Shown here: positions 25,610 to 34,115 of the stretch, piece after piece
Layout of the letters: the number at the start of each line of letters is the position of its first letter
Numbering within the stretch: position 1 is the first letter of the stretch
Assembly (NCBI RefSeq): GCF_002272135.1
Contig: NZ_NPBF01000005.1
Location: 1-64,000, forward strand
DNA from: Virgibacillus sp. 7505
Lineage (GTDB): Bacteria; Bacillota; Bacilli; Bacillales; Amphibacillaceae
Length of the DNA: 64,000 nucleotides
Reading direction: 5' to 3'
Made by a program: the position numbers and the translations under genes
Notes under the pieces: generated by a model
The model's database searches: none
Seen by the model: only the letters and a program-made list of their open reading frames with translations
What the model was told of the DNA's origin: nothing

Positions 25610-26215
25610 ATGATACATGTCTTCAAAGCTGCTAAACAAGCAGACAAACCGACCTTCCTGCTGCTGCACGGTACTGGCGGAACCGAAAGGGATCTTTTGC
25701 CGCTGGCTGACCTGATCGATCCTGATGCAGCCGTGTTAAGTGTCCGGGGAAATGTTTCTGAAAATGGCATGCCGCGCTTCTTCAAACGTCTTGCTGAAGG
25801 TATTTTCGATGAAGAGGATTTGATTTTCCGGACAGAAGAACTGCGCAGCTTCCTTGATGAAGCAGCAAAGAAATACGAATTCAATCGAGACAATATTATC
25901 GCAATCGGTTATTCCAATGGTGCTAATATTGCAGCCAGCCTCCTGTATCACTATACTGGCTCACTCAAAGGCGCAATCTTACACCATCCAATGGTGCCAA
26001 GACGAAATATCACACTTGCTGAGCAGCAAGGAACACCTGTGTTCATCACAGCTGGAGATAACGATCCAATCTGCCCGAGATCCGAAGCAATTGAGCTTGA
26101 GCAAATGCTGAAGGAAACTGGTGCTGATGCATCCATACACTGGGAAAGTAATGGACATAGTCTAACCCATACAGAGGTTCAAGCAGCTGCCGAATGGTAT
26201 CGTAAACACTTTTAA
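25610..26215 (+). CDS. mhqD: MhqD-like alpha/beta hydrolase (carboxylesterase/phospholipase type)
   Basis: A 201-residue hydrolase of the small carboxylesterase type. The catalytic set is visible: oxyanion loop LLHGTGG, nucleophile Ser in IGYSNGANIAASL (about 104), Asp in GDNDPICP and His in NGHSLTH. MhqD is part of the quinone/azo-compound stress regulon in Bacillus; its substrate is not known. AAAGGAGG sits upstream of the ATG at 25610, 14 bp after mhqR, confirming an operon. Confidence 0.88.
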   Translation: MIHVFKAAKQADKPTFLLLHGTGGTERDLLPLADLIDPDAAVLSVRGNVSENGMPRFFKRLAEGIFDEEDLIFRTEELRSFLDEAAKKYEFNRDNIIAIGYSNGANIAASLLYHYTGSLKGAILHHPMVPRRNITLAEQQGTPVFITAGDNDPICPRSEAIELEQMLKETGADASIHWESNGHSLTHTEVQAAAEWYRKHF

Positions 26216-26244
26216 GCATACGTCTATGGCGTATGCTTTTTTTT
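26214..26244 (+). terminator. Terminator of the mhqR-mhqD operon
   Basis: Stem AAGCATACG/CGTATGCTT (26214-26222, 26230-26238) with a 7-base loop and a run of eight T; overlaps the mhqD stop. Confidence 0.9.
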
Positions 26245-26248
26245 GCAC

Positions 26249-26284
26249 TAAAAGAGCCCGCACTACTAAGCGCAGGCTCTTTTA
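26249..26284 (-). terminator. Terminator of dhaS
   Basis: Arms TAAAAGAGCC/GGCTCTTTTA (26249-26258, 26275-26284) with an inner CGC/GCG pair, placed just beyond the dhaS stop codon. Confidence 0.8.
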
Positions 26285-26287
26285 GCA

Positions 26288-27772
26288 TTATTCCATCCCG
26301 ATCCAAACACTCTTTACTTCCGTATAGTTATCCAATGCGTAAGATCCCATTTCCCTTCCGATACCAGATTGTTTATATCCGCCGAAAGGAGATGCGGCAT
26401 CGAAAGCATTGTAGCAGTTCACCCATACTGTTCCAGCGCGAAGACGGTTTGCGATATAATGTGCTTTTGTGACATCTTGCGTCCATACTCCTGCAGCAAG
26501 ACCGTATTCGCTGGCATTCGCACGGCGAATCAATTCATCCAGATCGTCATAAGGCATTGCCGATATGACTGGTCCGAAGATTTCTTCCTTGGCAATCGTC
26601 ATTTCATCACGGACATCAGCGAAGATCGTCGGTGAGACAAAATAGCCTTGCTCCTGCGGCTTACCGCCCCCAGTGACCAGCTCTGCTCCCTCACTTCTCC
26701 CCTTCTCTATATAGCCAAGCACTCGCTCCTGCTGCTCCAATGATACGAGCGGACCGATTTCCGTATCTGCATGCATACCAGCACCCTGCTTGATTTTCTC
26801 TGCATGGGAAGCCATGTCGGCAATCACATTATCGAATTGCTTCTTCTGGATGAAAACACGCGATCCAGCGCAGCAAACTTGTCCTTGGTTGAACATGACA
26901 CCATTCAATGTGCCAGGAATTGCTTTTGTCAAATCGGCATCTGGCAGAACAATATTCGGTGATTTTCCGCCAAGCTCCAATGTTACTCGCTTGAGTGTTT
27001 TAGATGCATTCGCCATGATTTGTTTCCCGACGCTTGTGGATCCCGTGAATGCAATCTTATCAACCTGCGGATGATCGACAAGCGGCTGACCTGCCGTTTC
27101 CCCGAAGCCTGGTACGATATTGAGGACACCAGCAGGGAATCCAGCTTCCTCTGCCAGTTCAGCTAAGTATAATGCAGACAATGGCGTCTGCTCTGCAGGC
27201 TTCAGTACAACCGTACATCCGGTAGCCAGTGCTGCTCCGAGCTTCCACATCGCCATTAAGAGCGGGAAGTTCCATGGGATGATTTGCCCCACCACTCCCA
27301 GTGCTTCATGTCTTGTATAGTTGAAATATGGGCCATTAACAGGAATCGTCTGTCCGACGATCTTAGTCGACCAGCCTGCATAATAGCGCATATGTTCAAT
27401 TGCCAGCGGAATATCCGCATTTGTCGTTTCCCTGATCGGTTTCCCATTGTCCAATGTTTCGAGCTGGGCTAGTGCATCTGCATTTTCTTCCATTAAGTCC
27501 GCCAGCTTATACATGATTCTGCTTCGTTCTGCTGCCGTCATTGTTGACCAAGGGCCTTCATCGAATGCAAGTCGTGCAGCCTTCACTGCACGGTCTATAT
27601 CCTCCGATCCAGCTTCATAAACAGTTGCTAGTACTTCGCCCGTTGCCGGGTTATACGAATCGAAAGTCTTCTCTGTTGCACTTGCCACGAACTCCCCATT
27701 GATATACAGCTTCTTCGTCCCATTCAGAAAACGCTCCACTTTCTCGTGCATACCTGCTGCTAATTGACTCAT
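26288..27772 (-). CDS. dhaS: NAD-dependent aldehyde dehydrogenase
   Basis: A 494-residue ALDH, almost collinear with Bacillus subtilis DhaS as I remember it, oxidising aldehydes to acids with NAD(P)+. Catalytic features: IIPWNFPLLM (about 164-173), the Rossmann motif FTGSTSVGK (242-250), general base Glu266 (LELGGKSPN) and nucleophile Cys300 (GQVCCAG). Betaine-aldehyde use is conceivable in a salt-adapted organism but there is no choline dehydrogenase next to it. Single gene with its own terminator; a cre-like site lies upstream. Confidence 0.9.
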   Translation of the reverse strand: MSQLAAGMHEKVERFLNGTKKLYINGEFVASATEKTFDSYNPATGEVLATVYEAGSEDIDRAVKAARLAFDEGPWSTMTAAERSRIMYKLADLMEENADALAQLETLDNGKPIRETTNADIPLAIEHMRYYAGWSTKIVGQTIPVNGPYFNYTRHEALGVVGQIIPWNFPLLMAMWKLGAALATGCTVVLKPAEQTPLSALYLAELAEEAGFPAGVLNIVPGFGETAGQPLVDHPQVDKIAFTGSTSVGKQIMANASKTLKRVTLELGGKSPNIVLPDADLTKAIPGTLNGVMFNQGQVCCAGSRVFIQKKQFDNVIADMASHAEKIKQGAGMHADTEIGPLVSLEQQERVLGYIEKGRSEGAELVTGGGKPQEQGYFVSPTIFADVRDEMTIAKEEIFGPVISAMPYDDLDELIRRANASEYGLAAGVWTQDVTKAHYIANRLRAGTVWVNCYNAFDAASPFGGYKQSGIGREMGSYALDNYTEVKSVWIGME

Positions 27773-27837
27773 AGAAATCCTCCTCAGATTGTATTCTAGT
27801 TTTGTCTAAGCGTCATGATGCGAGATAATAGACTACA

Positions 27838-27851
27838 AGAAACCGCTTACA
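27838..27851. promoter_or_regulatory. cre-like site upstream of dhaS
   Basis: On the minus strand TGTAAGCGGTTTCT matches the CcpA consensus TGWAARCGYTWNCW at 13 of 14 positions and lies about 66 bases before the dhaS start, suggesting catabolite control. Confidence 0.5.
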
Positions 27852-27924
27852 GTTGATATGGTAGCATCTAAAGGTTATAGAAAGCAATTGATAGCACGGA
27901 AGAATAGTACGCTATATTTCGACA

Positions 27925-27952
27925 TAAAAAAAGCTCAACCGACAGGCTGAGC
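27925..27952 (-). terminator. Terminator of the YqkD-like hydrolase gene
   Basis: Minus-strand stem GCTCAGCC/GGTTGAGC (27945-27952, 27933-27940) with a 4-base loop and a run of T; the stop codon lies in the distal arm. Confidence 0.85.
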
Positions 27953-28870
27953 CTCCATCCTGATATTTTGCAGGAACTGCTTTACAACTTGTTCATATTC
28001 CTGCTTGTTATCGGCAAGCGACATCGCATGATCACCCTTTTCGAACAGATGCAAATGCTTGTACCCACTTCGTTTCCTGTCATATAAGTCTTTCGTCATC
28101 TGAACAGGTATATAAGAATCTGGCAAGCTGCTGATAAAGAGAACCGGTTTCTCGATATTCGCAACAGAATGGATCGGGGAAACATCCCGGAAACGATAGC
28201 CATCCAATTTACGCACGATTAATTCTGCAGCTGGCAGGAACACTTGCCGCGGCAGACGGAATTGGACCTTCAGCCGGTAAGCGACCTGTTCTGCAAAATC
28301 ACTGTAAGGACAATCGGCGATATAGAAATCTGCCCCATCCTCCACTGTACCCGCATAAAGCAGAGCAGTTGCTGCACCCATTGATTCGCCATGCACACCA
28401 AGCTTTAAGTCGTAATCATATCTTTCCTTCGTCCACTGTATCACCCGGGCAAGATCGTGCCTTTCCTGATAGCCATACGTAATACTTTTGCCATCGGAAA
28501 GTCCATGCCTGCGTTGATCGTACAATACAACGTTGAAACCTAGTTCCAGAAATACGTTCATGTATTTGATGCTATTATATTTATTAACTGCTACTCCATG
28601 CGAGATGACCATGACATGCCGGGAATCTGGATCTCCTACATAATGTGTACCATAAATCTTCCCCTCACTTGAAGGTACACTGAATTCCTCCTTGCGCAGT
28701 GCATCATAAGCCGCTTTGTTGTAGCGGCCAGCCTCCACCTCACGGCTGATCGTCTCTTCCTCGGTGAAGGCTTTCATTTGCCGCAGTTCTTTGTTCACCA
28801 GTGTCGCAACAATAGCTGTGTACCCTCCAAGCAAGCCGGCAACGGAAAGAAATAACCCTTTTCTCCCCAT
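27935..28870 (-). CDS. Alpha/beta hydrolase, YqkD-like
   Basis: A 311-residue protein with an N-terminal signal-anchor helix and a serine-hydrolase domain: ISHGVAVNKYNSIKYMN (oxyanion region), VVLYDQRRHGLS, nucleophile Ser in GVHGESMGAATAL (about 160), an acid in SLPDSYIPV and His in KGDHAMS. This is the pattern of Bacillus subtilis YqkD-type hydrolases (peptidase S9/S15-like fold). Substrate unknown. Divergent from the TetR gene with 111 bp between, so one of the two palindromes there may also affect it. Confidence 0.85.
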   Translation of the reverse strand: MGRKGLFLSVAGLLGGYTAIVATLVNKELRQMKAFTEEETISREVEAGRYNKAAYDALRKEEFSVPSSEGKIYGTHYVGDPDSRHVMVISHGVAVNKYNSIKYMNVFLELGFNVVLYDQRRHGLSDGKSITYGYQERHDLARVIQWTKERYDYDLKLGVHGESMGAATALLYAGTVEDGADFYIADCPYSDFAEQVAYRLKVQFRLPRQVFLPAAELIVRKLDGYRFRDVSPIHSVANIEKPVLFISSLPDSYIPVQMTKDLYDRKRSGYKHLHLFEKGDHAMSLADNKQEYEQVVKQFLQNIRMEAQPVG

Positions 28871-28942
28871 ATCACTACCCCCTTTTTATATTCTATTTTA
28901 CAATAAGTAAGACAATCATTGCTTTTTCAAACAAAATGAGTT

Positions 28943-28962
28943 AACTTATCAAGTGATAAGTT
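28943..28962. promoter_or_regulatory. TetR operator copy 1
   Basis: AACTTATCAAGTGATAAGTT: 9-bp arms with a 2-base centre, 20 bases upstream of the TetR start codon. The same element recurs at 29626. Confidence 0.8.
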
Positions 28963-28981
28963 ATTGAAGAGGGCAGGCATT

Positions 28982-29590
28982 ATGGCTAGAAAAAAAGAAG
29001 TTTCCGCTGAACAGACCCAGCGCACTATTATTGCGACAGCTCAACGGCTTTTCATGACACATGGCTACCGGGCGATTTCAACCCGCCGGATAGCAGAGGA
29101 ATGCGGCATTACACAGCCAGCTTTATATCATCATTTCCCAAATAAACAGGCCATCTATCTTGAAGTTGTCCGTTCCATCATGGTCCAGACGGAGGAAGCA
29201 ATGGCACATGTGCTGCAGGATCATGCTGACAGCAAAGAGCGCATTCGGAAGATAGCCTCTTTTATGATTATGAACCATCAAGGTGACATGACGCAGATGT
29301 TTCATGATTTGCAATACGAGATTGATGAGCAGCACCGGAAAACGATTCAAGACTGGTGGATGCGCAGCTACTTCAATCCGGTTATGCAGACACTGACAGA
29401 AGGAATCGCAAAAGGTGATATATCTTCTATGTCTTCTGCCCCGCCAATGGAGCTGACATTTTTCGTACTTGAAATGATGAAATCCTTCCTGCCTCCATCC
29501 AAGGAGGATCATGAAGCCCGGCGTGCGTTCGCAGACAAGAAATCGAAGATGCTTGTAGACATCCTTTTTGACGGAATCCGGAAAAAATAA
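28982..29590 (+). CDS. TetR-family repressor of the adjacent MMPL exporter
   Basis: A 202-residue TetR-type regulator: N-terminal helix-turn-helix (about 15-60; ISTRRIAEECGITQPALYHHFPNKQAIY) and an all-helical ligand domain. The ATG at 28982 follows a GAGGGCAGG site; an upstream TTG at 28964 overlaps that site. Two matching palindromes, one before this gene and one before the MMPL gene, show that it most likely represses both itself and the exporter. The inducer is unknown, probably a toxic or lipid-like compound exported by the partner. Confidence 0.92.
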   Translation: MARKKEVSAEQTQRTIIATAQRLFMTHGYRAISTRRIAEECGITQPALYHHFPNKQAIYLEVVRSIMVQTEEAMAHVLQDHADSKERIRKIASFMIMNHQGDMTQMFHDLQYEIDEQHRKTIQDWWMRSYFNPVMQTLTEGIAKGDISSMSSAPPMELTFFVLEMMKSFLPPSKEDHEARRAFADKKSKMLVDILFDGIRKK

Positions 29591-29620
29591 AAGATTATGT
29601 GCATAATCTTTTATTTTTTG
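29588..29620 (+). terminator. Terminator between the TetR and MMPL genes
   Basis: Stem AAAAGATTATG/CATAATCTTTT (29589-29599, 29602-29612) followed by a T-rich run; the exporter therefore needs its own promoter, consistent with its own operator. Confidence 0.85.
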
Positions 29621-29625
29621 GGTAT

Positions 29626-29645
29626 AACTTATCAGTTGATAAATT
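29626..29645. promoter_or_regulatory. TetR operator copy 2, before the MMPL gene
   Basis: AACTTATCAGTTGATAAATT is identical to the first operator outside the two central bases except for one position, and sits 18 bases upstream of the exporter start. Confidence 0.8.
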
Positions 29646-29662
29646 AATTAGGAGGATCATTC

Positions 29663-31861
29663 ATGCAAAAATTAGGTGCTTTTATTAGCGGCAAATCTGG
29701 GCGCTGGATCATTCTGGCTGCTTGGATTGTCCTTGCACTCGTATTAAATCTAATTTTGCCGCAGGCAAATTCTCAGGAAGATGAGCAAGCTGAAACATTC
29801 CTGAACGATACGAACAGCGAGGAAGCAGCTCGTATCATAGAAGAGGAATTCGCTGACAACAGCGGTCTGCCTGCCTTGCTGACGTGGTATCAGGAGGATG
29901 GGCTGACAGATGAAGACCTGCAGTCAATTCAGCAGTTCAGCGCTGATTTACAGGAAGCTGACTTGGAAGCTGCAACCGTGACGCCATTTCAGGATATTCC
30001 GCTTCCAGCATTAAAAGAACAGCTTTCAGATGACGGTACGACACTCGTCATGCCGATCCTTTTTGATAATGGTACAGCAACAGAGACGGTCGAAGCTGGT
30101 CTTGAAAAAATCCAAGATACAGCGAATGAAGCATTCACGCAAAATCCATTTGAACAAGATTTTAATAGCGGCGATCTGCTCGTCCGAGCGACGGGTCCTG
30201 CCAGTATTTCCGTTGATGCTGTCGGCCTCTTCTCTCAAGGAGATACGACACTTCTATTTGGAACCGTACTGATTGTGCTTATCTTCCTTCTCGTTATCTA
30301 TCGATCTCCGATATTGGCATTTGTGCCTCTTATCGGTGTAGGTTTTGCTTATTTAGTCATAAGCCCAATTCTTGGTGCATTAGGAAAAGCCGAATTGATT
30401 TCATTTGATTCGCAGGGACTTGCAATCATGACTGTACTGCTCTTTGGTGCTGGTACCGATTACTGCTTATTCCTCATCACTCGCTTCCGGGAAAATCTCT
30501 GGGAGATAAAGAGCAAGAAGACAGCAATCATCCGGTCCCTTTCCTCTGCGAGCGGAGCAATTGCCATGAGTGGATTAACCGTAATCGTTGCCATGCTAGT
30601 CTTACTTGTTGCTGATTATGGATCGATTAATCGATTTGCTATTCCATTCGGAATCGCTATCTTTATTATGCTGCTTGCAAGTCTTACACTCGTGCCAGCT
30701 TTGCTCACTATTATTGGACGCGCCTCCTTCTTCCCGTTCATCCCTAGAACAGAAGATATGCAAGAGAAGCGCGCAAAAGAAAAAGGAAAGCCAGTTCGTA
30801 CGAAGAAACCGCACAATAAGATTGGCAATAGCGTGGGCGGACTTGTCATTCGCCACCCATGGAAGATAGCTATCATTACAATTGTTGTACTTGGAATTCT
30901 TGCCGGAATTTCATCCCGTATCACGTATACGTATGATACGCTGTCATCCTTCCCAGATGATATGCCATCAAAAGAAGGATTTGAAATACTGACAGATCAC
31001 GTAAATGCTGGTGAGCTTGCACCTGTTTCCGTCCTTGCTGAGACAAGTGATCCAGAGGCTGTCCGGAGCGCTTTGGAAGAGTTGCCTTATGCAGCTGCTG
31101 TAATGGATCCGGAGCAGTCAGAGTCAAACGATCAACTGATCCGTATCCAGCTTGAACTGGATGAAAATCCTTACTCAAATGAAGCAATGGCACACATACC
31201 TGACATAAAGGAAACCGTATCGGATACAATCGGAGATGCCGATAGTGTTTGGATTGGTGGTCAAACAGCAGAACAGTATGATACACAGCAAGTGACGAAG
31301 CATGATGAAAAATGGGTTATCCCAATCGTTGTCGGCTTCATAACTTTACTTTTGCTCACCTATTTGCGATCAATTACGGCTACGATCTATTTGGTCGCAA
31401 CTGTTTTACTTTCCTTCTTTAGTGCATTGGGCCTTGGCTGGCTTATCCTGCACTACGGATTCGGTGTTGAAGCAATCCAAGGCTTTATCCCGTTGTATGC
31501 TTTCGTGTTCATTGTTGCGCTTGGAGAAGACTATAACATTTTCATGATCTCAAGTATTTGGAAACGAAGTAAAACGATGCCGCTTAAGCAAGCTATTGCT
31601 GACGGTGTTGCACATACAGGCGGTGTTATCACGTCTGCCGGTCTGATTTTGGCAGCAACATTTGCTGTATTGACGACATTGCCTATTCAAATACTTGTCC
31701 ATTTCGGAACAATCACAGCAATAGGTGTGCTGCTCGACACCTTCTTAGTACGTCCTTTCCTTGTACCTGCTATCACAGCGATTCTCGGTAAATGGGCTTT
31801 CTGGCCTTGGAAGAAACGGATTCAGCAAACAGAAGAAAATGAACAAAAGGCGCATGCCTAA
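29663..31861 (+). CDS. MMPL-family RND transporter (YdfJ-like)
   Basis: A 732-residue exporter of the MMPL branch of the RND superfamily, similar in length to Bacillus subtilis YdfJ. Two repeats, each with one membrane helix, an extracellular domain and a cluster of five helices, are visible; the helix-4 proton-relay motif is FGAGTDYCLFLITRFRENL in the first half and ALGEDYNIFMISSIWKRS in the second. A Lys/Arg-rich loop (about 365-395) links the halves. AGGAGG supports the ATG. Substrates of such proteins are lipids, siderophores or hydrophobic drugs; unknown here. Regulated by the TetR gene upstream. Confidence 0.92.
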   Translation: MQKLGAFISGKSGRWIILAAWIVLALVLNLILPQANSQEDEQAETFLNDTNSEEAARIIEEEFADNSGLPALLTWYQEDGLTDEDLQSIQQFSADLQEADLEAATVTPFQDIPLPALKEQLSDDGTTLVMPILFDNGTATETVEAGLEKIQDTANEAFTQNPFEQDFNSGDLLVRATGPASISVDAVGLFSQGDTTLLFGTVLIVLIFLLVIYRSPILAFVPLIGVGFAYLVISPILGALGKAELISFDSQGLAIMTVLLFGAGTDYCLFLITRFRENLWEIKSKKTAIIRSLSSASGAIAMSGLTVIVAMLVLLVADYGSINRFAIPFGIAIFIMLLASLTLVPALLTIIGRASFFPFIPRTEDMQEKRAKEKGKPVRTKKPHNKIGNSVGGLVIRHPWKIAIITIVVLGILAGISSRITYTYDTLSSFPDDMPSKEGFEILTDHVNAGELAPVSVLAETSDPEAVRSALEELPYAAAVMDPEQSESNDQLIRIQLELDENPYSNEAMAHIPDIKETVSDTIGDADSVWIGGQTAEQYDTQQVTKHDEKWVIPIVVGFITLLLLTYLRSITATIYLVATVLLSFFSALGLGWLILHYGFGVEAIQGFIPLYAFVFIVALGEDYNIFMISSIWKRSKTMPLKQAIADGVAHTGGVITSAGLILAATFAVLTTLPIQILVHFGTITAIGVLLDTFLVRPFLVPAITAILGKWAFWPWKKRIQQTEENEQKAHA

Positions 31862-31866
31862 AAATG

Positions 31867-31898
31867 CGGGACAGCTATGCTGTCCCGTTTCTTTTCTT
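31867..31898 (+). terminator. Terminator of the MMPL gene
   Basis: Stem CGGGACAGC/GCTGTCCCG (31867-31875, 31879-31887) with a 3-base loop followed by a T-rich tract. Confidence 0.88.
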
Positions 31899-31974
31899 CA
31901 AGCAAATCTTTTCCATATACACATGTCTATTTGCTACAGTTAGGACAGACTTATAAAAAGGAGCTGAGCAAGAA

Positions 31975-32907
31975 ATGACAGAACGTGTACAATTAGGAAA
32001 ATCCGGTTTGTATGTTAACCCGATTGGAGTCGGTACGAATGCAGTCGGAGGCCATAATCTCTATCCAAACTTAGATGAGGATCAAGGCAAGGAGGTTGTC
32101 CGCCAAGCGATTGAAAATGGGATGAATTTCTTTGATACAGCTTATATTTACGGACCGGAAAGATCTGAGGAGCTTGTCGGTCAGGTTATCAAAGAAAGCG
32201 GCAAACGCGATGACATTGTAATTGCAACGAAAGCAGCCCACAAAATCATCAATGGTGAAACACTGATGGACAACTCTCCGCAATTCTTGAAGGAATCTGT
32301 GGATAGCGCATTGAAGCGTCTGCAGACAGATTATATTGATTTGTTCTATATCCACTTCCCTGATGAAGATACACCGAAAGCAGAAGCTGTCGGCGCGCTG
32401 AAGGAATTGAAGGATCAAGGTAAAATCAAAAGCATCGGTGTTTCCAACTTCTCGATCGAACAGCTGAAAGAAGCGAATATTGATGGTTATGTAGATGTAT
32501 TGCAGTCTGAATATAATCTGTTCAAACGCGGGGCAGAAAACGATCTTCTCCCGTATACAGCTGAAAATAATATCTCCTTCGTACCTTACTTCCCGCTTGC
32601 ATCTGGCTTGCTGGGCGGTAAATACGACGAAAATACGACGTTTGACGATTTGCGCGCGAATGATCCACTATTCCAAGGTGAAACGTTCAAGCAAAACCTG
32701 AAAAAAGTGGATCAGCTGCGTGATCTCGCTTCTAAAAAGAATGCAGAGGTTGCGCGTGTCGTGCTCGCTTGGTACCTGACACGAGACAGCATCGATGCGA
32801 TCATCCCTGGAGCGAAACGTCCGGAACAAGTACTGAATAACCTGAAAACACTCGACGTGAAGCTATCAGCAGATGATATCGAAGCGATCGACAAGATCTT
32901 CAGATAA
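31975..32907 (+). CDS. iolS: Aldo/keto reductase, IolS-like
   Basis: A 310-residue NADP(H)-dependent aldo-keto reductase, nearly collinear with Bacillus subtilis IolS as I remember it ([14 protein letters not shown] near the N-terminus). The catalytic tetrad is Asp54, Tyr59 (FFDTAYIYG), Lys86 (IATKAAH) and His127 (FYIHFPDE). An AAGGAG site precedes the ATG. No other inositol gene is present, so the pathway link implied by the name is not supported here; physiological substrate unknown. Confidence 0.9.
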   Translation: MTERVQLGKSGLYVNPIGVGTNAVGGHNLYPNLDEDQGKEVVRQAIENGMNFFDTAYIYGPERSEELVGQVIKESGKRDDIVIATKAAHKIINGETLMDNSPQFLKESVDSALKRLQTDYIDLFYIHFPDEDTPKAEAVGALKELKDQGKIKSIGVSNFSIEQLKEANIDGYVDVLQSEYNLFKRGAENDLLPYTAENNISFVPYFPLASGLLGGKYDENTTFDDLRANDPLFQGETFKQNLKKVDQLRDLASKKNAEVARVVLAWYLTRDSIDAIIPGAKRPEQVLNNLKTLDVKLSADDIEAIDKIFR

Positions 32908-32910
32908 GAA

Positions 32911-32938
32911 AAAAGCGGATGCTCAGGCATCCGCTTTT
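32911..32938. terminator. Bidirectional terminator between iolS and bdhA
   Basis: Stem AAAAGCGGATGC/GCATCCGCTTTT (32911-32922, 32927-32938) with loop TCAG between two convergent genes. Confidence 0.92.
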
Positions 32939-32941
32939 CCT

Positions 32942-33988
32942 TTATTCTTGTTCAGATTGAACAAGAATCTTCACTTGGTTCTTTTCTTTGATCAAGGTTT
33001 CGAATCCTTCTTCAACTACTTCATCCAGCTTGATTTTCTTTGTGACAAGCTTCTCAGCTGAGAAGTAGCCTTTTTCCATTAAGGAAAGCACTTGCGGGAA
33101 TACATCCCGATAACCAATGATACCTTTGATAGAACGCTCCTGAATCACAATATCATTTGGCATGATTTCAGCTGGTTTTTCCCAGATGCTGACGATCATT
33201 GTTTCGCCACCTATATCTGTAGACTGAATCGCCTGACGCAAGACCACTGGTACGCCTGTTACCTCAAAGGCAACTTCTACACCACCATCTGTCAATCTTC
33301 TGATTTCCTCAACTGTATCATCCACCTTGCTTGGATCGACGACAATTGCACCTAACTCTTCCGCTTTTGCTTGACGTTCCGGTGAAAGTTCAACAGCATA
33401 AATTTCCGTTGCACCTGCTGCTTTCAAGGCCTCTATAACAAGCAAACCGATTGGACCGCATCCGAATACAGCTACTTTGTCCCCTGCTTTTACCTTACTG
33501 GAACGTACTGCGTATAACGCAACTGCTGAAGGCTCCACCAATGCACCTTGCTCATAGCTTAAAGAATCCGGAAGCTTGAACAGCAGCTCTTCATCGACTG
33601 CTACGTATTCACTCAAGCCGCCGCCCCCACCGGCAAGTCCAAGGAATCCCATTTGCTTGTCCAAGTTATATGCGCCTTGGTGGCCATGTGTTGCAAAGAT
33701 AGGTTCTACAACAACACGATCGCCAACCTGATATTCTTTCACTTCTGGTCCTACTTCAACTACTTCACCAGAGAATTCATGTCCCATTGTCACTGGAGCC
33801 ACTTCACCAGTCAGCGGATGCGGATTATCTACTGGAATGAAAATCGGTCCTCCAAGATATTCGTGCAAGTCACTTCCGCAAATACCGCACCATTTAACCT
33901 TCATTTTCACTTGATTCGGTTTGATGACAGGCTCGTCAATCTCTTCTAATCTCACATCTTTCTGATTGTGCCAACGTAATGCTTTCAT
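32942..33988 (-). CDS. bdhA: (R,R)-butanediol dehydrogenase / acetoin reductase
   Basis: A 348-residue zinc medium-chain dehydrogenase that interconverts acetoin and 2,3-butanediol with NAD(H). The zinc ligands are Cys37 (CGICGSDLHEY) with His70-Glu71 (MGHEFSGEV); the glycine-rich GLAGGGGGLSEYV segment and coenzyme motif FGCGPIGLL follow. Match to Bacillus subtilis BdhA is close over the full length. ATG 33988 is preferred: AAAGGGG ends 9 bases before it and would abut the alternative ATG at 33997. It is divergent from a LysR-type gene, a plausible regulator. Confidence 0.94.
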   Translation of the reverse strand: MKALRWHNQKDVRLEEIDEPVIKPNQVKMKVKWCGICGSDLHEYLGGPIFIPVDNPHPLTGEVAPVTMGHEFSGEVVEVGPEVKEYQVGDRVVVEPIFATHGHQGAYNLDKQMGFLGLAGGGGGLSEYVAVDEELLFKLPDSLSYEQGALVEPSAVALYAVRSSKVKAGDKVAVFGCGPIGLLVIEALKAAGATEIYAVELSPERQAKAEELGAIVVDPSKVDDTVEEIRRLTDGGVEVAFEVTGVPVVLRQAIQSTDIGGETMIVSIWEKPAEIMPNDIVIQERSIKGIIGYRDVFPQVLSLMEKGYFSAEKLVTKKIKLDEVVEEGFETLIKEKNQVKILVQSEQE

Positions 33989-34064
33989 TTGTTCCATCCC
34001 CTTTTAGCAGCATTTATTTCTACATTTCTAGTATACTGCTGGAAAATGTTATAATAAATTTCGG

Positions 34065-34100
34065 GTTATTTAACTTAAATAAACGTTTGCTTAACTAAAT
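34065..34100. promoter_or_regulatory. Candidate LysR-type binding region between bdhA and the regulator
   Basis: AT-rich region with TTTAA-C-TTAAA (34069-34079) and repeated TTAACT motifs up to the regulator start, as often found for autoregulated LysR-type genes. Weak evidence. Confidence 0.35.
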
Positions 34101-34115
34101 GAATGAGGGATCGAC

